Of a stretch of DNA of 64,000 bases, positions 26,901 to 36,125 are shown one piece after another. The position numbers and the translations under genes were made by a program. Source of the DNA: Chloroflexota bacterium (GTDB lineage: Bacteria; Chloroflexota; Anaerolineae; Aggregatilineales; J027); the NCBI GenBank assembly GCA_013112715.1, contig JABFGB010000003.1, positions 124,001-188,000 on the forward strand, in the 5' to 3' direction. The first letter of the stretch is position 1. Each line of letters opens with the position of its first letter. The notes beneath the pieces were generated by a model, which had not been told where the DNA came from, searched no databases, and worked only from the letters and a program-made list of their open reading frames with translations.

Positions 26901-26926
26901 AAAAAACGGGCCATATATTGACCCGT
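26901..26926 (-). terminator. Terminator of the suf operon
   Basis: On the minus strand ACGGGTC pairs with GGCCCGT around AATATAT, followed by TTTTTT. It begins directly at the Rieske stop, so the long minus-strand suf transcript should end here. Confidence 0.88.
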
Positions 26927-27265
26927 CTAGTAAGGAGATTGAACATCAATCTGAATAGTGTTGCCCTCAATGCGGACAGGATAGCGCTTGATGGGGACTA
27001 CCGCTGGAAAGGTTGGTTTACCCGTCTTCAGTTCAAAAGTCGCGCCGTGCCGATCACATTCAATTTTAGGATTATCGGCGTCCTCGATCAGCATTCCCTC
27101 TGCCAGTGGGCCGTCATCGTGAGTACAGGCATCTTCAATGGCATAGATCGTACCCCCCACATTAAATACCGCAATATAGTTTTCATCTACTGTGACCACG
27201 ATGCGTTCACCGGGGGGAAGCTGCTCGGTTGTGGCAATTGTTCTGAAATCGGACAAGTTAACCAA
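26927..27265 (-). CDS. Rieske [2Fe-2S] ferredoxin
   Basis: 112 residues. The cluster ligands are CTH (Cys47, His49) and CDRH (Cys70, His73), spaced as in Rieske-type ferredoxins of dioxygenase systems and of SUF operons. No transmembrane anchor. Probably donates electrons to an oxygenase or supports cluster assembly. It is the last gene of the suf operon, 6 bases after the M50 protein gene. Confidence 0.9.
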   Translation of the reverse strand: MVNLSDFRTIATTEQLPPGERIVVTVDENYIAVFNVGGTIYAIEDACTHDDGPLAEGMLIEDADNPKIECDRHGATFELKTGKPTFPAVVPIKRYPVRIEGNTIQIDVQSPY

Positions 27266-27271
27266 TCCTCT

Positions 27272-28711
27272 CTAATCTGAGTTCCCAAAAATAGCATAAA
27301 ATTGCTGGAGGCCCTCACGCATCTCATCGCGTTCAATGTCAAAATTCTCGGTCAACGTGGCGGCCTGATTAGCAAATTCACGTCCCAAAGTGGAGCCTGT
27401 GCTATTGGTTGGCACACGAAGTATAAAAATGATCAATAACAGTGTGATGATCCCCATAGGTCGCAGGCTTGCGGCAATATCTTCTGGTAAGAATGGTTCG
27501 ATAATACCAAAACCATCTAATGGTGGAATAGGTAACAAATTGAGCATAATCGCCGTGACTTGGATAAACACTAGAGCAGCCAGTGGGTACCATAGGTTGC
27601 CCCGTGTACTCAATTGTTCTGGCGTGACCAACCCCAACCAAAAAGGTGCGGAAAAAACAATGGCGCAGATCAAATTTGCAAATGGCCCAGCAGCGGATAC
27701 AGCACTGCCCCACCATTTGCTGCGGAGGCGATGTCGTTCAATATAGACTGCCCCACCCGGAAGGCCGATTCCGCCTGCCAATAAGATGACAAGCGGGATA
27801 AAAATGCTTACAAGAGGATGGGTGTACTTAAGTGGGTTCATGCTTAGATACCCTTTTTCGACGACTGTGTGATCACCACCGAAATAGGCTACTAAGGCAT
27901 GGGCAAATTCATGGAGGGTGAGTGAGATGATCCATCCCCCAATGACAATCACAAGCGGCACCGTTACATCGGGTCTGATGACGGCTCCATAGGCGACCAT
28001 CACCACGATAGCTAACCCTATTAACGCGATGTGCCACGTCGAAAGACCTGTGCCACGTGGTTGGGCCGTTGTTCGGCGGGGGACGGGTCTGGCAGCGCGG
28101 GCAGCAGTCGTCACGCTGGTGCGGTTTCCTTGTGGTGTTGAAGCTGAACGGAGGGAACTTATACCCCGTGCTTGCGAATTGGCATTGGAAGGAATGCCAA
28201 GCCCTGCAAAAACATCGGCGAATTCCCATGTGCTGGGCCGCCATTTTTTACTAAAGATACCCGATGGCTCTTCCACATTGGCTTGGATATAAGCACGGAT
28301 TTTTACCACATCGAATTTGGGAAGGTCCTTAAAAATATTCTCCAAGAAGGCACTTGGTCGCTCTAATACCCCCAAAAGGATATGGCTGCTGCATAAAAAA
28401 TCATGCCCCATCTGATGAGCCTCGCGTCCCGCTTGAGCGAAATTTAAGCGGGCTTCGCTGGTCAGCCCTTTGGTTGTATTGAGGGGTTCATCCCGAACAA
28501 CGCTCAACTGACTGGTAACTGCCGTCGTCACTTGGTCTGGCGATAAGCCGCCTACGAGGAGGGCTTGGCGTGCCAATTCATTGCTCAACATCCCGATCAA
28601 CAGGTGCTCGCTATCCAAATAGGGATTGTGGCGGGCACGGGCTGTATTGACCGAGATTTCCAATGAATGTACGGCATCGGGCGTGAGGGCGTCCAAAAAG
28701 GTGCTACTCAT
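27272..28711 (-). CDS. Clp-N domain fused to M50-type membrane metalloprotease
   Basis: 479 residues. The N-terminal 150 residues contain two Clp N-terminal repeats (DSEHLLIGMLSNE; SSHILLGVLERP), usually an adaptor or substrate-binding module of ClpA/C. A Ser/Arg-rich linker leads to several transmembrane helices with the M50 zinc motif HEFAH at about 267-271, a following MNPLKYTHP loop and PIPPLDG, the third-ligand motif. Such intramembrane proteases cleave membrane anchors. The fusion, and its place inside a suf operon, is unusual. ATG 28711 overlaps the sufU stop. Confidence 0.83.
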   Translation of the reverse strand: MSSTFLDALTPDAVHSLEISVNTARARHNPYLDSEHLLIGMLSNELARQALLVGGLSPDQVTTAVTSQLSVVRDEPLNTTKGLTSEARLNFAQAGREAHQMGHDFLCSSHILLGVLERPSAFLENIFKDLPKFDVVKIRAYIQANVEEPSGIFSKKWRPSTWEFADVFAGLGIPSNANSQARGISSLRSASTPQGNRTSVTTAARAARPVPRRTTAQPRGTGLSTWHIALIGLAIVVMVAYGAVIRPDVTVPLVIVIGGWIISLTLHEFAHALVAYFGGDHTVVEKGYLSMNPLKYTHPLVSIFIPLVILLAGGIGLPGGAVYIERHRLRSKWWGSAVSAAGPFANLICAIVFSAPFWLGLVTPEQLSTRGNLWYPLAALVFIQVTAIMLNLLPIPPLDGFGIIEPFLPEDIAASLRPMGIITLLLIIFILRVPTNSTGSTLGREFANQAATLTENFDIERDEMREGLQQFYAIFGNSD

Positions 28712-29093
28712 CTTCACCCGTCCAACGTTCTACATTATAGGCGGCGGCTTTGGCGACCTTGAGCGATAACAGGGCACATTTGCGGCGGCTCATGGTGATT
28801 GGGATGCCCAATAATTCCATGACATCATCGCTGGTGATGTGTTTGATTTCGTCGAGCGATTTGCCGATTAGCTCGTCACCTAAAATAGAGGCGGTGGCTT
28901 GGCTAATCAGACAACCTTGACCGTTCCAGCCGACCTGTTGGACGATGTTTTGTTCGTTTACTTTGAGGGTCAACTCAAGCTGATCCCCGCATAAAGGATT
29001 TTCGTCTGCGGCGTGCAGTTGATAGTCGGGCAGCAACCCCCAGTTATGTGGATGCTGACCGTGATCTATGATGTTTTCTTGATAAAAATCCAT
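28704..29093 (-). CDS. sufU: Fe-S cluster scaffold, short SufU/IscU-like
   Basis: 129 residues. Three conserved cysteines are in place: NPLCGDQ (35), GQGCLISQA (61) and RRKCALL (106), with Asp37. The spacing between the second and third Cys (45) resembles IscU and the short Thermotoga-type scaffold, not Bacillus SufU, which has an extra insertion of about 20 residues. It accepts sulfur from SufS and builds or traffics zinc/Fe-S. ATG 29093 follows GAGGG at 4-5 bases; the longer frame to 29138 would overlap sufS. Confidence 0.9.
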   Translation of the reverse strand: MDFYQENIIDHGQHPHNWGLLPDYQLHAADENPLCGDQLELTLKVNEQNIVQQVGWNGQGCLISQATASILGDELIGKSLDEIKHITSDDVMELLGIPITMSRRKCALLSLKVAKAAAYNVERWTGEDE

Positions 29094-29106
29094 GTTTCCC
29101 TCGCCC

Positions 29107-30363
29107 CTATTTCCGACTGAAACGTCGTTTGGCGACATACAGTGCCTCTACCAGTTTATCCACTTCTGTCAAAGAATTGTAGAGGTAAAAACTAGCGCGG
29201 CTGGTGGCGGGGACATTGAAATGTTGATGCAATGGCATGGCACAGTGGTGTCCGGCCCGGACGGCCACCCCTTCGCTATCTAAAATCTGAGCCATATCAT
29301 GGGCATGGATGTCATCGAGGGTGAAGGTGGCAACCGAACTGCGGTAGGGAGCATCGGGATTAAACAAACGCAAACCGGGCACTTCGGCAAGGCGGTCATG
29401 CAAATAATCGGCAATTTCGCGTTCGTAGGTATGGACTCGATCCATGCCTAAATTACTCAAGTAATCCACCGCTGCCCCCATCCCAATCCCCTCAGCGATG
29501 GCGGGGGTGCCAGCTTCAAATTTATGGGGCAGATCGTTGAAGGTTGAGCCTTCCAGTGTAACGCGGCGAATCATATCCCCGCCACCCATCCACGGGGGCA
29601 TGGCTTCGAGCAAGGCTCTTTTGCCGTAGAGGATACCAACCCCGGTTGGCCCACACATTTTGTGTCCACTAAAGGCATAAAAATCTACGTCGAGTGCCTG
29701 CACATCCACTGGCATATGTGGGACACTTTGCGCCCCGTCGCCAATCGCAATCGCCCCGGCTGTGTGGGCCAGTCGGACAATTTCGGCCATCGGGTTGATG
29801 GTCCCCATGACGTTGCTGACGTGCATGATGCTGACGGCCTTGACGGGTTCCTCGCGCAGAATTTGCTGATAGGCATCCATGTCTAGCCGAAAATCAGGCG
29901 TGACTGGGACATAACGGATCCTAAAGCCTTTTTCATGCTGCAAGATGTGCCATGAGGTCAAATTGGCATGGTGTTCCATTACACTCAAGACTATCACATC
30001 ATGCGGGCCGAGATTGACGCGACCCCATGTCTGCACGATCAAGTTCATGCTTTCGGTGGTGTTGCGCGTGAAGATCACTTCTTTGCGCGAGGCGGCATTG
30101 ATGAATTTTTGGACTTTATCGCGTGCCCCTTCGTAAAGTTCGGTGGCGGCTTCACTCAAAACATGTACCCCCCGATGGACATTGGCATGGGTGTGGCAAT
30201 AATAGTGATTCATCGCCTCAATGACTTGGATGGGTTTTTGGCTGCTGGCAGCGCTGTCCAGAAACACCAGCGGTTTGCCGGGATGAACTTCCTGATCCAG
30301 AATCGGAAAATCAGCCCGTACAGCGTCAATATCCCATGCGGTGGGGGGTGTTAATGTGGTCAT
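29107..30363 (-). CDS. sufS: Cysteine desulfurase SufS
   Basis: 418 residues, PLP-dependent. Marks are FLDSAASSQKP, ANVHRGVH, the PLP Lys in FSGHKMCGPTG (about 237) and the catalytic Cys in RAGHHCAMPLHQHF (about 374). It removes sulfur from cysteine for cluster assembly. Starting ATG overlaps the sufE stop by 4 bases (ATGA), ensuring equal translation. Group II desulfurase type. Confidence 0.95.
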   Translation of the reverse strand: MTTLTPPTAWDIDAVRADFPILDQEVHPGKPLVFLDSAASSQKPIQVIEAMNHYYCHTHANVHRGVHVLSEAATELYEGARDKVQKFINAASRKEVIFTRNTTESMNLIVQTWGRVNLGPHDVIVLSVMEHHANLTSWHILQHEKGFRIRYVPVTPDFRLDMDAYQQILREEPVKAVSIMHVSNVMGTINPMAEIVRLAHTAGAIAIGDGAQSVPHMPVDVQALDVDFYAFSGHKMCGPTGVGILYGKRALLEAMPPWMGGGDMIRRVTLEGSTFNDLPHKFEAGTPAIAEGIGMGAAVDYLSNLGMDRVHTYEREIADYLHDRLAEVPGLRLFNPDAPYRSSVATFTLDDIHAHDMAQILDSEGVAVRAGHHCAMPLHQHFNVPATSRASFYLYNSLTEVDKLVEALYVAKRRFSRK

Positions 30364-30818
30364 TCGGATTTCTGTTCCTTTTGCGTCAGGTCAGCAAAAT
30401 ATTTGAGCAGGGCGACCATGCCCAATAGCCCTTCGCCCTTGCCCATTGAAATGCGTTTACCAAACAGCCGAAACACAATATCATGCGGGATGGCCTTGAT
30501 GGTCTCAGCTTTTTCACCCATCAGTGATTCTTGTAAGATGGCAGCCAACGCCTTTGCTGATACCCCTTGTGGATTTTCGACGGCGAAATAGAAATTAATC
30601 CCGCCCCCGGCATTGGGTTCGGTAAAAACATACGCCTCTGATTCGCAGCGCTGGACACGGTGATCTTCGGGGAAGGGACGTTGGGCAATGTAGCTGGGGA
30701 CTTCCTGAAACCGACTGCTGTAGTCCAACAGAATTTCGGCCCGTCCGTGTTCATCAATGTCTTCGAACATCTCCATTACATCGCGCAGAGCTTCGGGATA
30801 TTCGCTGATATCTGCCAT
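30360..30818 (-). CDS. sufE: Sulfur acceptor SufE
   Basis: 152 residues. Accepts persulfide from SufS on Cys58 in HRVQRCESEAY and passes it to SufBCD. The FPEDHRVQ and KAETIKAIP regions fit SufE. It is odd that a SufU-like protein is also present in the operon; usually one or the other partners SufS. Confidence 0.9.
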   Translation of the reverse strand: MADISEYPEALRDVMEMFEDIDEHGRAEILLDYSSRFQEVPSYIAQRPFPEDHRVQRCESEAYVFTEPNAGGGINFYFAVENPQGVSAKALAAILQESLMGEKAETIKAIPHDIVFRLFGKRISMGKGEGLLGMVALLKYFADLTQKEQKSE

Positions 30819-30833
30819 CTTTCATTCACCTTA

Positions 30834-31685
30834 CTATTTTTCGATTGGCACACCGACAGAATTACCCCATTCCGTCCAACTGCCATCATAGTTGCGTACT
30901 GTAGGATAACCGAGCAAGTAGGTCAAGACAAACCATGTATGCGCCGAACGTTCCCCAATGCGACAGTAAGTGATGATATTTTGGCTGGGGGCGAATCCGT
31001 TGTCCTGCTCATAGAGAGCTTTCAAATCATCGGGTAACTTAAATGTGCCATCTGGTTGGACAGCCTTGCTCCAAGGAATACTTTTGGCTCCGGGGATGTG
31101 TCCGGCCCGCAACGCACCCTCTTGGGGATAATCCGGCATGTGGGTCAATTCACCCTTAAATTCGCCGGGACTGCGCACATCAATTAAAGGCAGTTGGCCG
31201 TTCACGTGGCCTAAGACCTGATCGCGGAAAGCCCGTATCTTATAATCGGAGCGTTCCTGAGCGTGATAGGTCGAAGCGGGATAATGTGGCACTTCTTTGG
31301 TTAGGGGACGCTGTTCTTCGACCCATTTGAGCCGTCCACCATTCATAATCGCGGCGTTGGTGTGCCCGAATAATTGGAACACCCAGAACGCATAACACGC
31401 CCACCAATTGTTTTTGTCCCCATAAAACACGACTTTGGTATTGTTGCTGATTCCGTGTTTGGACATTAGGTTCTCAAAGGATTTGCGGTCAAGATAATCA
31501 CGGCGGATTTGGTCGTTTAAGTCAGTTACCCAATCAATCTGAATCGCACCGGGGATATGACCAGAAGCATAAAGCAGGGGGTCTTCATTGGATTCGACAA
31601 TACGCACGGCTGGATCGTTTAGATGCTGTGCGACCCACTCTGTATTCACCAGAGCATCCGGGTGAGCGTAGCCAGAATTCGACAT
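30834..31685 (-). CDS. Thiosulfate sulfurtransferase, tandem rhodanese
   Basis: 283 residues in two rhodanese domains. The C-terminal domain carries the active Cys loop [11 protein letters not shown] (about 246), typical of bacterial thiosulfate sulfurtransferases; the N-terminal domain is inactive, with [11 protein letters not shown] and [10 protein letters not shown] in place of the Cys loop. It moves sulfur from thiosulfate to thiols or cyanide. Placement inside the suf operon suggests a sulfur supply role, an inference. Confidence 0.93.
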   Translation of the reverse strand: MSNSGYAHPDALVNTEWVAQHLNDPAVRIVESNEDPLLYASGHIPGAIQIDWVTDLNDQIRRDYLDRKSFENLMSKHGISNNTKVVFYGDKNNWWACYAFWVFQLFGHTNAAIMNGGRLKWVEEQRPLTKEVPHYPASTYHAQERSDYKIRAFRDQVLGHVNGQLPLIDVRSPGEFKGELTHMPDYPQEGALRAGHIPGAKSIPWSKAVQPDGTFKLPDDLKALYEQDNGFAPSQNIITYCRIGERSAHTWFVLTYLLGYPTVRNYDGSWTEWGNSVGVPIEK

Positions 31686-31706
31686 GTTGGTTCTCCCTAG
31701 AATGTA

Positions 31707-31729
31707 TAAAGGCAGGTGATTGACCTGCC
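31707..31729 (-). terminator. Intercistronic hairpin between sufD and the rhodanese gene
   Basis: GGCAGGT pairs with ACCTGCC around CAATC (minus-strand sense), followed only by TTTATAC. A weak terminator or processing site that could reduce expression of downstream genes. Confidence 0.5.
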
Positions 31730-31746
31730 CCTATTGATAACAACGT

Positions 31747-33114
31747 TTATTTGTTCTTGGCGGTGTGCATTCCGAGTAATTTACGGTCCACATCCGCCAG
31801 CAAACGATTCTGCACATCCTCAAAGGGGATGCGCTCCAATACGTCCCAGAAATAGCCATTGAGGAACAGGCGCTCGGCCTCAATGCGTGGGACGCCGCGT
31901 GTCATCAAGTAGAAGATGTATTCCTCTTCCATCTGCCCAACCGTCGCAGCATGGGTGCAACGCACGTCATCGGCCTCAATCTCCAAACCGGGGATGCTGT
32001 CGGCGCGGGCGGTGTCACTCATGAGCATATTGCGATTGGCTTGGAAGCCGTCGGTCTTAATCGCCCCCGGCATCACACGGATATTGCCACGCCATACACT
32101 GTGAGCTTCATCTTTGAGGGCGGCTTTGAACAGCAAATCACTGGTGGTGTGAGGAGCGGCGTGTGTTTGATAGGTGTCGTGATCCAGCAGTTGTGTGCCG
32201 TCAGCGAAGAACATGCCACTCATGCGACCCCATGCACCCTGTTCATCCAGCGAGATTTGCATGAATGACTTGGTGAGTTTGCTGCCCATGCTGCCCACAA
32301 TCCAGTCGAGTTGACCATCACGGGAAACATGCCCCCGACCATGACTAAACTCGTACATGTTGTGGCCCCAGCTTTGCAGGCTGACATAACGCAAATTGGC
32401 GGCTCGTCCGACCAATAATTCCGTCCCGCCGATATAGCTGGTATGGTTATCGCCTTCGGGGGAGAGATATTCATGCAAAATGGTGGCCTGTGCGCCTTCT
32501 TCCAACACAATCAAGACGTGGCCCAATGTTGCACCCGTCTGTTCACTATAGAAAATGCTGTGCAGGGGGAGTTCAACCACCACATTACGCGGTACATACA
32601 TAAATAGGCCATGTGTCCATGCGGCGGCGTGCAGAGCGGCAAATTTGCCCTCGGATGGTCTAAGGGCTTTTTGGAACAGGTGCTTTTTCACCAAATCGCC
32701 ATGATCGCGGAGGGCCGTATGCAAATCGGTGAAGACCACACCCTGCTTGGTGATTTTTTCATTTAATTCGCGGTGAACAAGTGTGCCATCTACCCACGCA
32801 ATCAACCCCCCTTGCTCGTCGCCAATCAATGGGGCACGATTTTCGGCGGGGATATGCTCCACCGTTGCGCCATTGGGGATGGCATAATGTCCGGCGCTGT
32901 TCCAATTGATATGGCTGTAATCAGTGCGTCGCCAAGCCTCATCACGTTGGTTTGGCATCGGCATGGATTCATAGATAGCCCATGCTTGCCGGCGGAGTTC
33001 AATGACCCAATCAGGTTCGCCAGCAGCCCGCGCACGTTCCAGAATGACTGACCATTGGAAGGGCGGGGCAACAATTTCACGTTTGGCTCGGCGACTAACA
33101 GTTGTTGTCGTCAC
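31747..33114 (-). CDS. sufD: Fe-S assembly protein SufD
   Basis: 455 residues. A SufB/D-family beta-helix protein: LPLHSIFYSEQ, NLRYVSLQSWG and the C-terminal GVPRIEAERLFLNGYFWDVLERIPF are characteristic. Forms SufBC2D with SufB and SufC. The His used by SufD for cluster transfer is plausibly in DVRCTHAATVGQM. Separated from sufB by a hairpin but probably in the same transcript. Confidence 0.94.
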   Translation of the reverse strand: MTTTTVSRRAKREIVAPPFQWSVILERARAAGEPDWVIELRRQAWAIYESMPMPNQRDEAWRRTDYSHINWNSAGHYAIPNGATVEHIPAENRAPLIGDEQGGLIAWVDGTLVHRELNEKITKQGVVFTDLHTALRDHGDLVKKHLFQKALRPSEGKFAALHAAAWTHGLFMYVPRNVVVELPLHSIFYSEQTGATLGHVLIVLEEGAQATILHEYLSPEGDNHTSYIGGTELLVGRAANLRYVSLQSWGHNMYEFSHGRGHVSRDGQLDWIVGSMGSKLTKSFMQISLDEQGAWGRMSGMFFADGTQLLDHDTYQTHAAPHTTSDLLFKAALKDEAHSVWRGNIRVMPGAIKTDGFQANRNMLMSDTARADSIPGLEIEADDVRCTHAATVGQMEEEYIFYLMTRGVPRIEAERLFLNGYFWDVLERIPFEDVQNRLLADVDRKLLGMHTAKNK

Positions 33115-33152
33115 GGTTATTCATTACTCCAAAAATTGATGTCCAATGCAAG

Positions 33153-33177
33153 AAGGGCGATTTTGAAAACCGCCCTT
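33153..33177 (-). repeat. Hairpin between sufB and sufD
   Basis: AAGGGCG pairs with CGCCCTT around 11 bases, with no T-run in the suf direction. Could act as an mRNA processing or stability element. Confidence 0.5.
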
Positions 33178-33185
33178 ATAAAATA

Positions 33186-34616
33186 CTAGCCGACAGTACC
33201 TTCGAGTTGAATCTCAATCAGGCGGCGTAGTTCCAACGAAAATTCGATGGGCAGTTCTTTCGCTAGCGGTTCGATAAAACCATTGACGACCATCGTATTC
33301 GCTTCGGACTCGCTGAGGCCACGACTCATGAGATAGAATAACTGCTCCTCACCGACCTTGCTGACACTGGCTTCATGCCCAATCGTCACGTCGTTTTCTT
33401 CGACCTCGATATAGGGGTAGGTATCGGAACGGCTTTCTGGATTCAGCAACAAGGCATCGCACACGACATTGCTGCGCACGCCTGTCGCTCCCTCATGCAC
33501 TTTCAGCAGACCGCGATAGCTGGCCCGACCATTGTCCTTAGAAATAGATTTGCTGATAATGCGACTGGTGGTATTGGGGGCAACATGCACAATCTTGCCA
33601 CCCGCGTCTTGATGTTGACCACTGCCTGCAAAGGCAATACTCAACACTTCGCCATGTGCGCCGGGTTCCAACAGATAGACCGCCGGATATTTCATAGTCA
33701 CTTTGGAGCCGAGATTAGCATCTACCCATTCCATCGTGGCATTTTGATAGGCGACGGCGCGTTTGGTGACGAGATTGTAGACGTTGCTTGACCAGTTTTG
33801 AATGGTGGTGTAGCGGCAGCGTCCACCCTTTTTGACGATGATTTCGACCACCGCACTGTGTAGACTGTCGCTTGACCAAATAGGAGCGGTGCAGCCTTCG
33901 ACATAATGGACGAATGCGCCTTCATCCACAATGATGAGGGTACGCTCAAATTGGCCCATATTTTCGGTGTTGATGCGGAAATAGGCTTGCAGCGGCAAAT
34001 CTACATGCACCCCCGGCGGGACGTAAATGAAACTGCCACCTGACCAGACAGCGCTGTTAAGGGCGGCAAACTTATTGTCAGTGGGGGGGATGATGGTGCC
34101 GAAATATTCCCGTACCAATTCGGGGTGTTCCCGCAGACCCGAATCCATATCAAGGAACAGCACGCCCTTATTTTCGAGGTCTTCACGGACTTTGTGATAG
34201 ACCATTTCGGATTCATATTGAGCGCCGACCCCACTCAAGAATTTTTGCTCGGCTTCAGGAATGCCTAGCTTATCAAAAGTATCTTTGATTTCACTGGGCA
34301 CTTCGTCCCACGAACTTTCCTGCTTTTCAGTGGCCCGGACGTAGTATCGAATGTCGTCGAAATCAATGCCTGTGAGGTCAGCACCCCACGACGGCATGGG
34401 TTTGCTCATAAACGTGCGATAGGCGCGGACGCGAAATTCAGTCATCCATTCCGGTTCGCCTTTAATAGCACTAATCCAGCGCACCACGTCTTCATTGAGT
34501 CCCTTATCACGCTTGATGGCGTAAAAGTCCTCCGGGTCGTGGAAGCCGTATTTGGTCAGATATTCGTTGTTGAGATGACGTAATGCCTGCTCTTCGGGGG
34601 TCAGCCGGTCACTCAT
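33186..34616 (-). CDS. sufB: Fe-S assembly protein SufB
   Basis: 476 residues. Typical SufB with [32 protein letters not shown] (abbreviated motif: [18 protein letters not shown]), EGCTAPI with a conserved Cys, [20 protein letters not shown] and [21 protein letters not shown]. It carries the nascent cluster in SufBC2D. GGAAC and AGGA precede ATG 34616. Confidence 0.95.
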   Translation of the reverse strand: MSDRLTPEEQALRHLNNEYLTKYGFHDPEDFYAIKRDKGLNEDVVRWISAIKGEPEWMTEFRVRAYRTFMSKPMPSWGADLTGIDFDDIRYYVRATEKQESSWDEVPSEIKDTFDKLGIPEAEQKFLSGVGAQYESEMVYHKVREDLENKGVLFLDMDSGLREHPELVREYFGTIIPPTDNKFAALNSAVWSGGSFIYVPPGVHVDLPLQAYFRINTENMGQFERTLIIVDEGAFVHYVEGCTAPIWSSDSLHSAVVEIIVKKGGRCRYTTIQNWSSNVYNLVTKRAVAYQNATMEWVDANLGSKVTMKYPAVYLLEPGAHGEVLSIAFAGSGQHQDAGGKIVHVAPNTTSRIISKSISKDNGRASYRGLLKVHEGATGVRSNVVCDALLLNPESRSDTYPYIEVEENDVTIGHEASVSKVGEEQLFYLMSRGLSESEANTMVVNGFIEPLAKELPIEFSLELRRLIEIQLEGTVG

Positions 34617-34645
34617 AGTCCTGTTCCTTTTCTTTGCTTCTCAGC

Positions 34646-35428
34646 TTATTCTTCCGTTGCTTCAACGCCATGTTTTTCAAAGAACGGCTTGTAACCTGCG
34701 AGTTCCACTTCTTCTGCTAATTCCGGCCCACCGCTTTCCACAATTCGCCCATCCATCATCAGGTGGATGTACTGCGGCTGCAAGTAATCCAACATGCGTT
34801 TGTAGTGCGTAATCACCAAAATGCCGAGATCAGGCCCTTTGAGCTTGTTCACGCCATCTGCCACAATCCGCAAAGCGTCAATGTCGAGGCCAGAGTCCGT
34901 TTCGTCAAGGATGGCAACGCGCGGCTCAAGCGTGGCAAGCTGCAAAATCTCATTACGTTTCTTTTCGCCACCAGAGAAACCTTCATTGAGATAGCGACCC
35001 GCAAATTTGTGATCAATTCCCAGCAAATCCATTTTTTGCGTCAGCAGTTTGCGAAATTGGGGAATGCTGATCCCTTGATCTTCGGGGTTCTGTGATTTAC
35101 GGCGAGCATTAATGGCACTGCGCAGGAAATTGGCTACTGAGACTCCCGGCACGGCAACCGGGTATTGGAAGGCAAGGAATAGACCGAGGCGGCTACGTTC
35201 ATCCGCTTCCATTTCCAACACTTCTTCGCCATCAAAAATGACCTGTCCCGCGTCTACCGTATAGGCGGGGTGGCCCATCAGTGCGTAAGCCAGCGTACTT
35301 TTGCCAGAGCCATTTGGCCCCATCAGTGCATGTGTCTCGCCCTGATTAATCGTCAGATTCACCCCTTTAAGAATAGGTGTGCCATTGATACTGACGTGTA
35401 AATTTCGGATTTCGAGGGTCGCACCCAT
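34646..35428 (-). CDS. sufC: SUF ATPase SufC
   Basis: 260 residues, ABC-type ATPase. Walker [10 protein letters not shown] (about 37-45), signature SGGEKKRNE and Walker [17 protein letters not shown]. Drives conformational change in SufBC2D. First gene of the operon; AGGAGGA lies a few bases before its ATG. The 5' leader is about 170 bases and could fold (AACTCG/CGAGTT). Confidence 0.96.
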   Translation of the reverse strand: MGATLEIRNLHVSINGTPILKGVNLTINQGETHALMGPNGSGKSTLAYALMGHPAYTVDAGQVIFDGEEVLEMEADERSRLGLFLAFQYPVAVPGVSVANFLRSAINARRKSQNPEDQGISIPQFRKLLTQKMDLLGIDHKFAGRYLNEGFSGGEKKRNEILQLATLEPRVAILDETDSGLDIDALRIVADGVNKLKGPDLGILVITHYKRMLDYLQPQYIHLMMDGRIVESGGPELAEEVELAGYKPFFEKHGVEATEE

Positions 35429-35601
35429 AATACTTGAAGTCCTCCTGAGATATTGGAAATTTAGTCAAACTCGCGTACCGAGTTGGGAATTTCGTTTGGG
35501 TAGTGTTGGGGAAACCTATCACTATGCCTTAATTTCGGGGAAAAGTATACCAGTTTACCCAACATAAATCAATAAGTGAAAAATTCGTTCAACTAATTCT
35601 A

Positions 35602-35631
35602 ATTTAGCACGCTGCTGCACTATCTGTCAAT
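35602..35631 (-). promoter_or_regulatory. Predicted sufC operon promoter
   Basis: Minus-strand -35 TTGACA (35631-35626) and a -10 candidate TAAATT (35607-35602) 18 bases away. The -10 is weak (4 of 6), which is typical of a regulated promoter. It would give a leader of about 170 bases. Confidence 0.5.
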
Positions 35632-35661
35632 AAGTTGAAAAAATATTCAAATAATTGACAC
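35626..35661. promoter_or_regulatory. 36-bp operator-like palindrome spanning both suf -35 boxes
   Basis: TGTCAATAAGTTGAA (35626-35640) and TTCAAATAATTGACA (35647-35661) form an inverted repeat matching 13 of 15 positions around AAAATA. The outermost six bases on each side are perfect TTGACA -35 boxes reading outward (sufT on plus, sufC on minus). A dimeric regulator bound here would cover both promoters. I do not recognise the half-site as a known SufR or IscR site. Confidence 0.72.
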
Positions 35662-35684
35662 ATGGCTTGAGCAGTGGTAGACTG
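35656..35684 (+). promoter_or_regulatory. Predicted sufT promoter
   Basis: Perfect -35 TTGACA at 35656-35661, exactly 17 bases, then TAGACT (4 of 6) at 35679-35684. Transcription would start about 30 bases before the sufT ATG. Confidence 0.6.
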
Positions 35685-35722
35685 ACCCTAAGAGTGCTGG
35701 AAACTATTTGGAGCATTTTGTG

Positions 35723-36031
35723 ATGAGCGACGCCGTTCAAACGATGGAAGATAAAGTTCGGGACGCCCTGCGTACAGTGGTTGACCCCGAAATTGGCATG
35801 GATGTTATTCAATTGGGTCTTATCCGAAAAATTGATGTTAGCGAAAATCGCCTGCATCTGATTATGATTTTGACGACCCCCTTCTGCCCGTATGCCCCAC
35901 AGTTGATGGAACAGGTGCGCCGTACCGCTCAAACGGTATCGGGACTAACCACAACCATCGAGATGGGCCTCGAAATTTGGGACCCCTCGATGATGGAAGA
36001 GGGTGCTGCCGATGATTGGGGACTATTTTAA
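35723..36031 (+). CDS. sufT: SufT/DUF59 (MIP18-family) Fe-S maturation protein
   Basis: 102 residues. DUF59 signature RTVVDPEIGMDVIQLGLIRKI with the conserved Asp-Pro-Glu and TPFCPYAPQL containing the conserved Cys. SufT proteins help cluster maturation. ATG 35723 has GGAG 9 bases upstream. It is divergent from the suf operon and shares its regulatory region, so it should respond to the same signal. Confidence 0.9.
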   Translation: MSDAVQTMEDKVRDALRTVVDPEIGMDVIQLGLIRKIDVSENRLHLIMILTTPFCPYAPQLMEQVRRTAQTVSGLTTTIEMGLEIWDPSMMEEGAADDWGLF

Positions 36032-36063
36032 ATTTTTGACCGCATAACCAAGCTTGGATGACG

Positions 36064-36094
36064 AAACAGGGCGGTCAAAGGCCCTGTTTTTGTT
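36064..36094 (+). terminator. Rho-independent terminator of sufT
   Basis: AAACAGGGC pairs perfectly with GCCCTGTTT around 8 bases, followed by TTTTGTTT. It closes the sufT transcript 33 bases after its stop. Confidence 0.9.
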
Positions 36095-36125
36095 TGCCTG
36101 CTCCATAAATTAGACAAGGTGACCT

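Noticed and set aside
26852-27280. 142-residue plus-strand frame
   Set aside because: It lies antisense to the Rieske gene and the suf terminator, with no ribosome site or recognisable domain.
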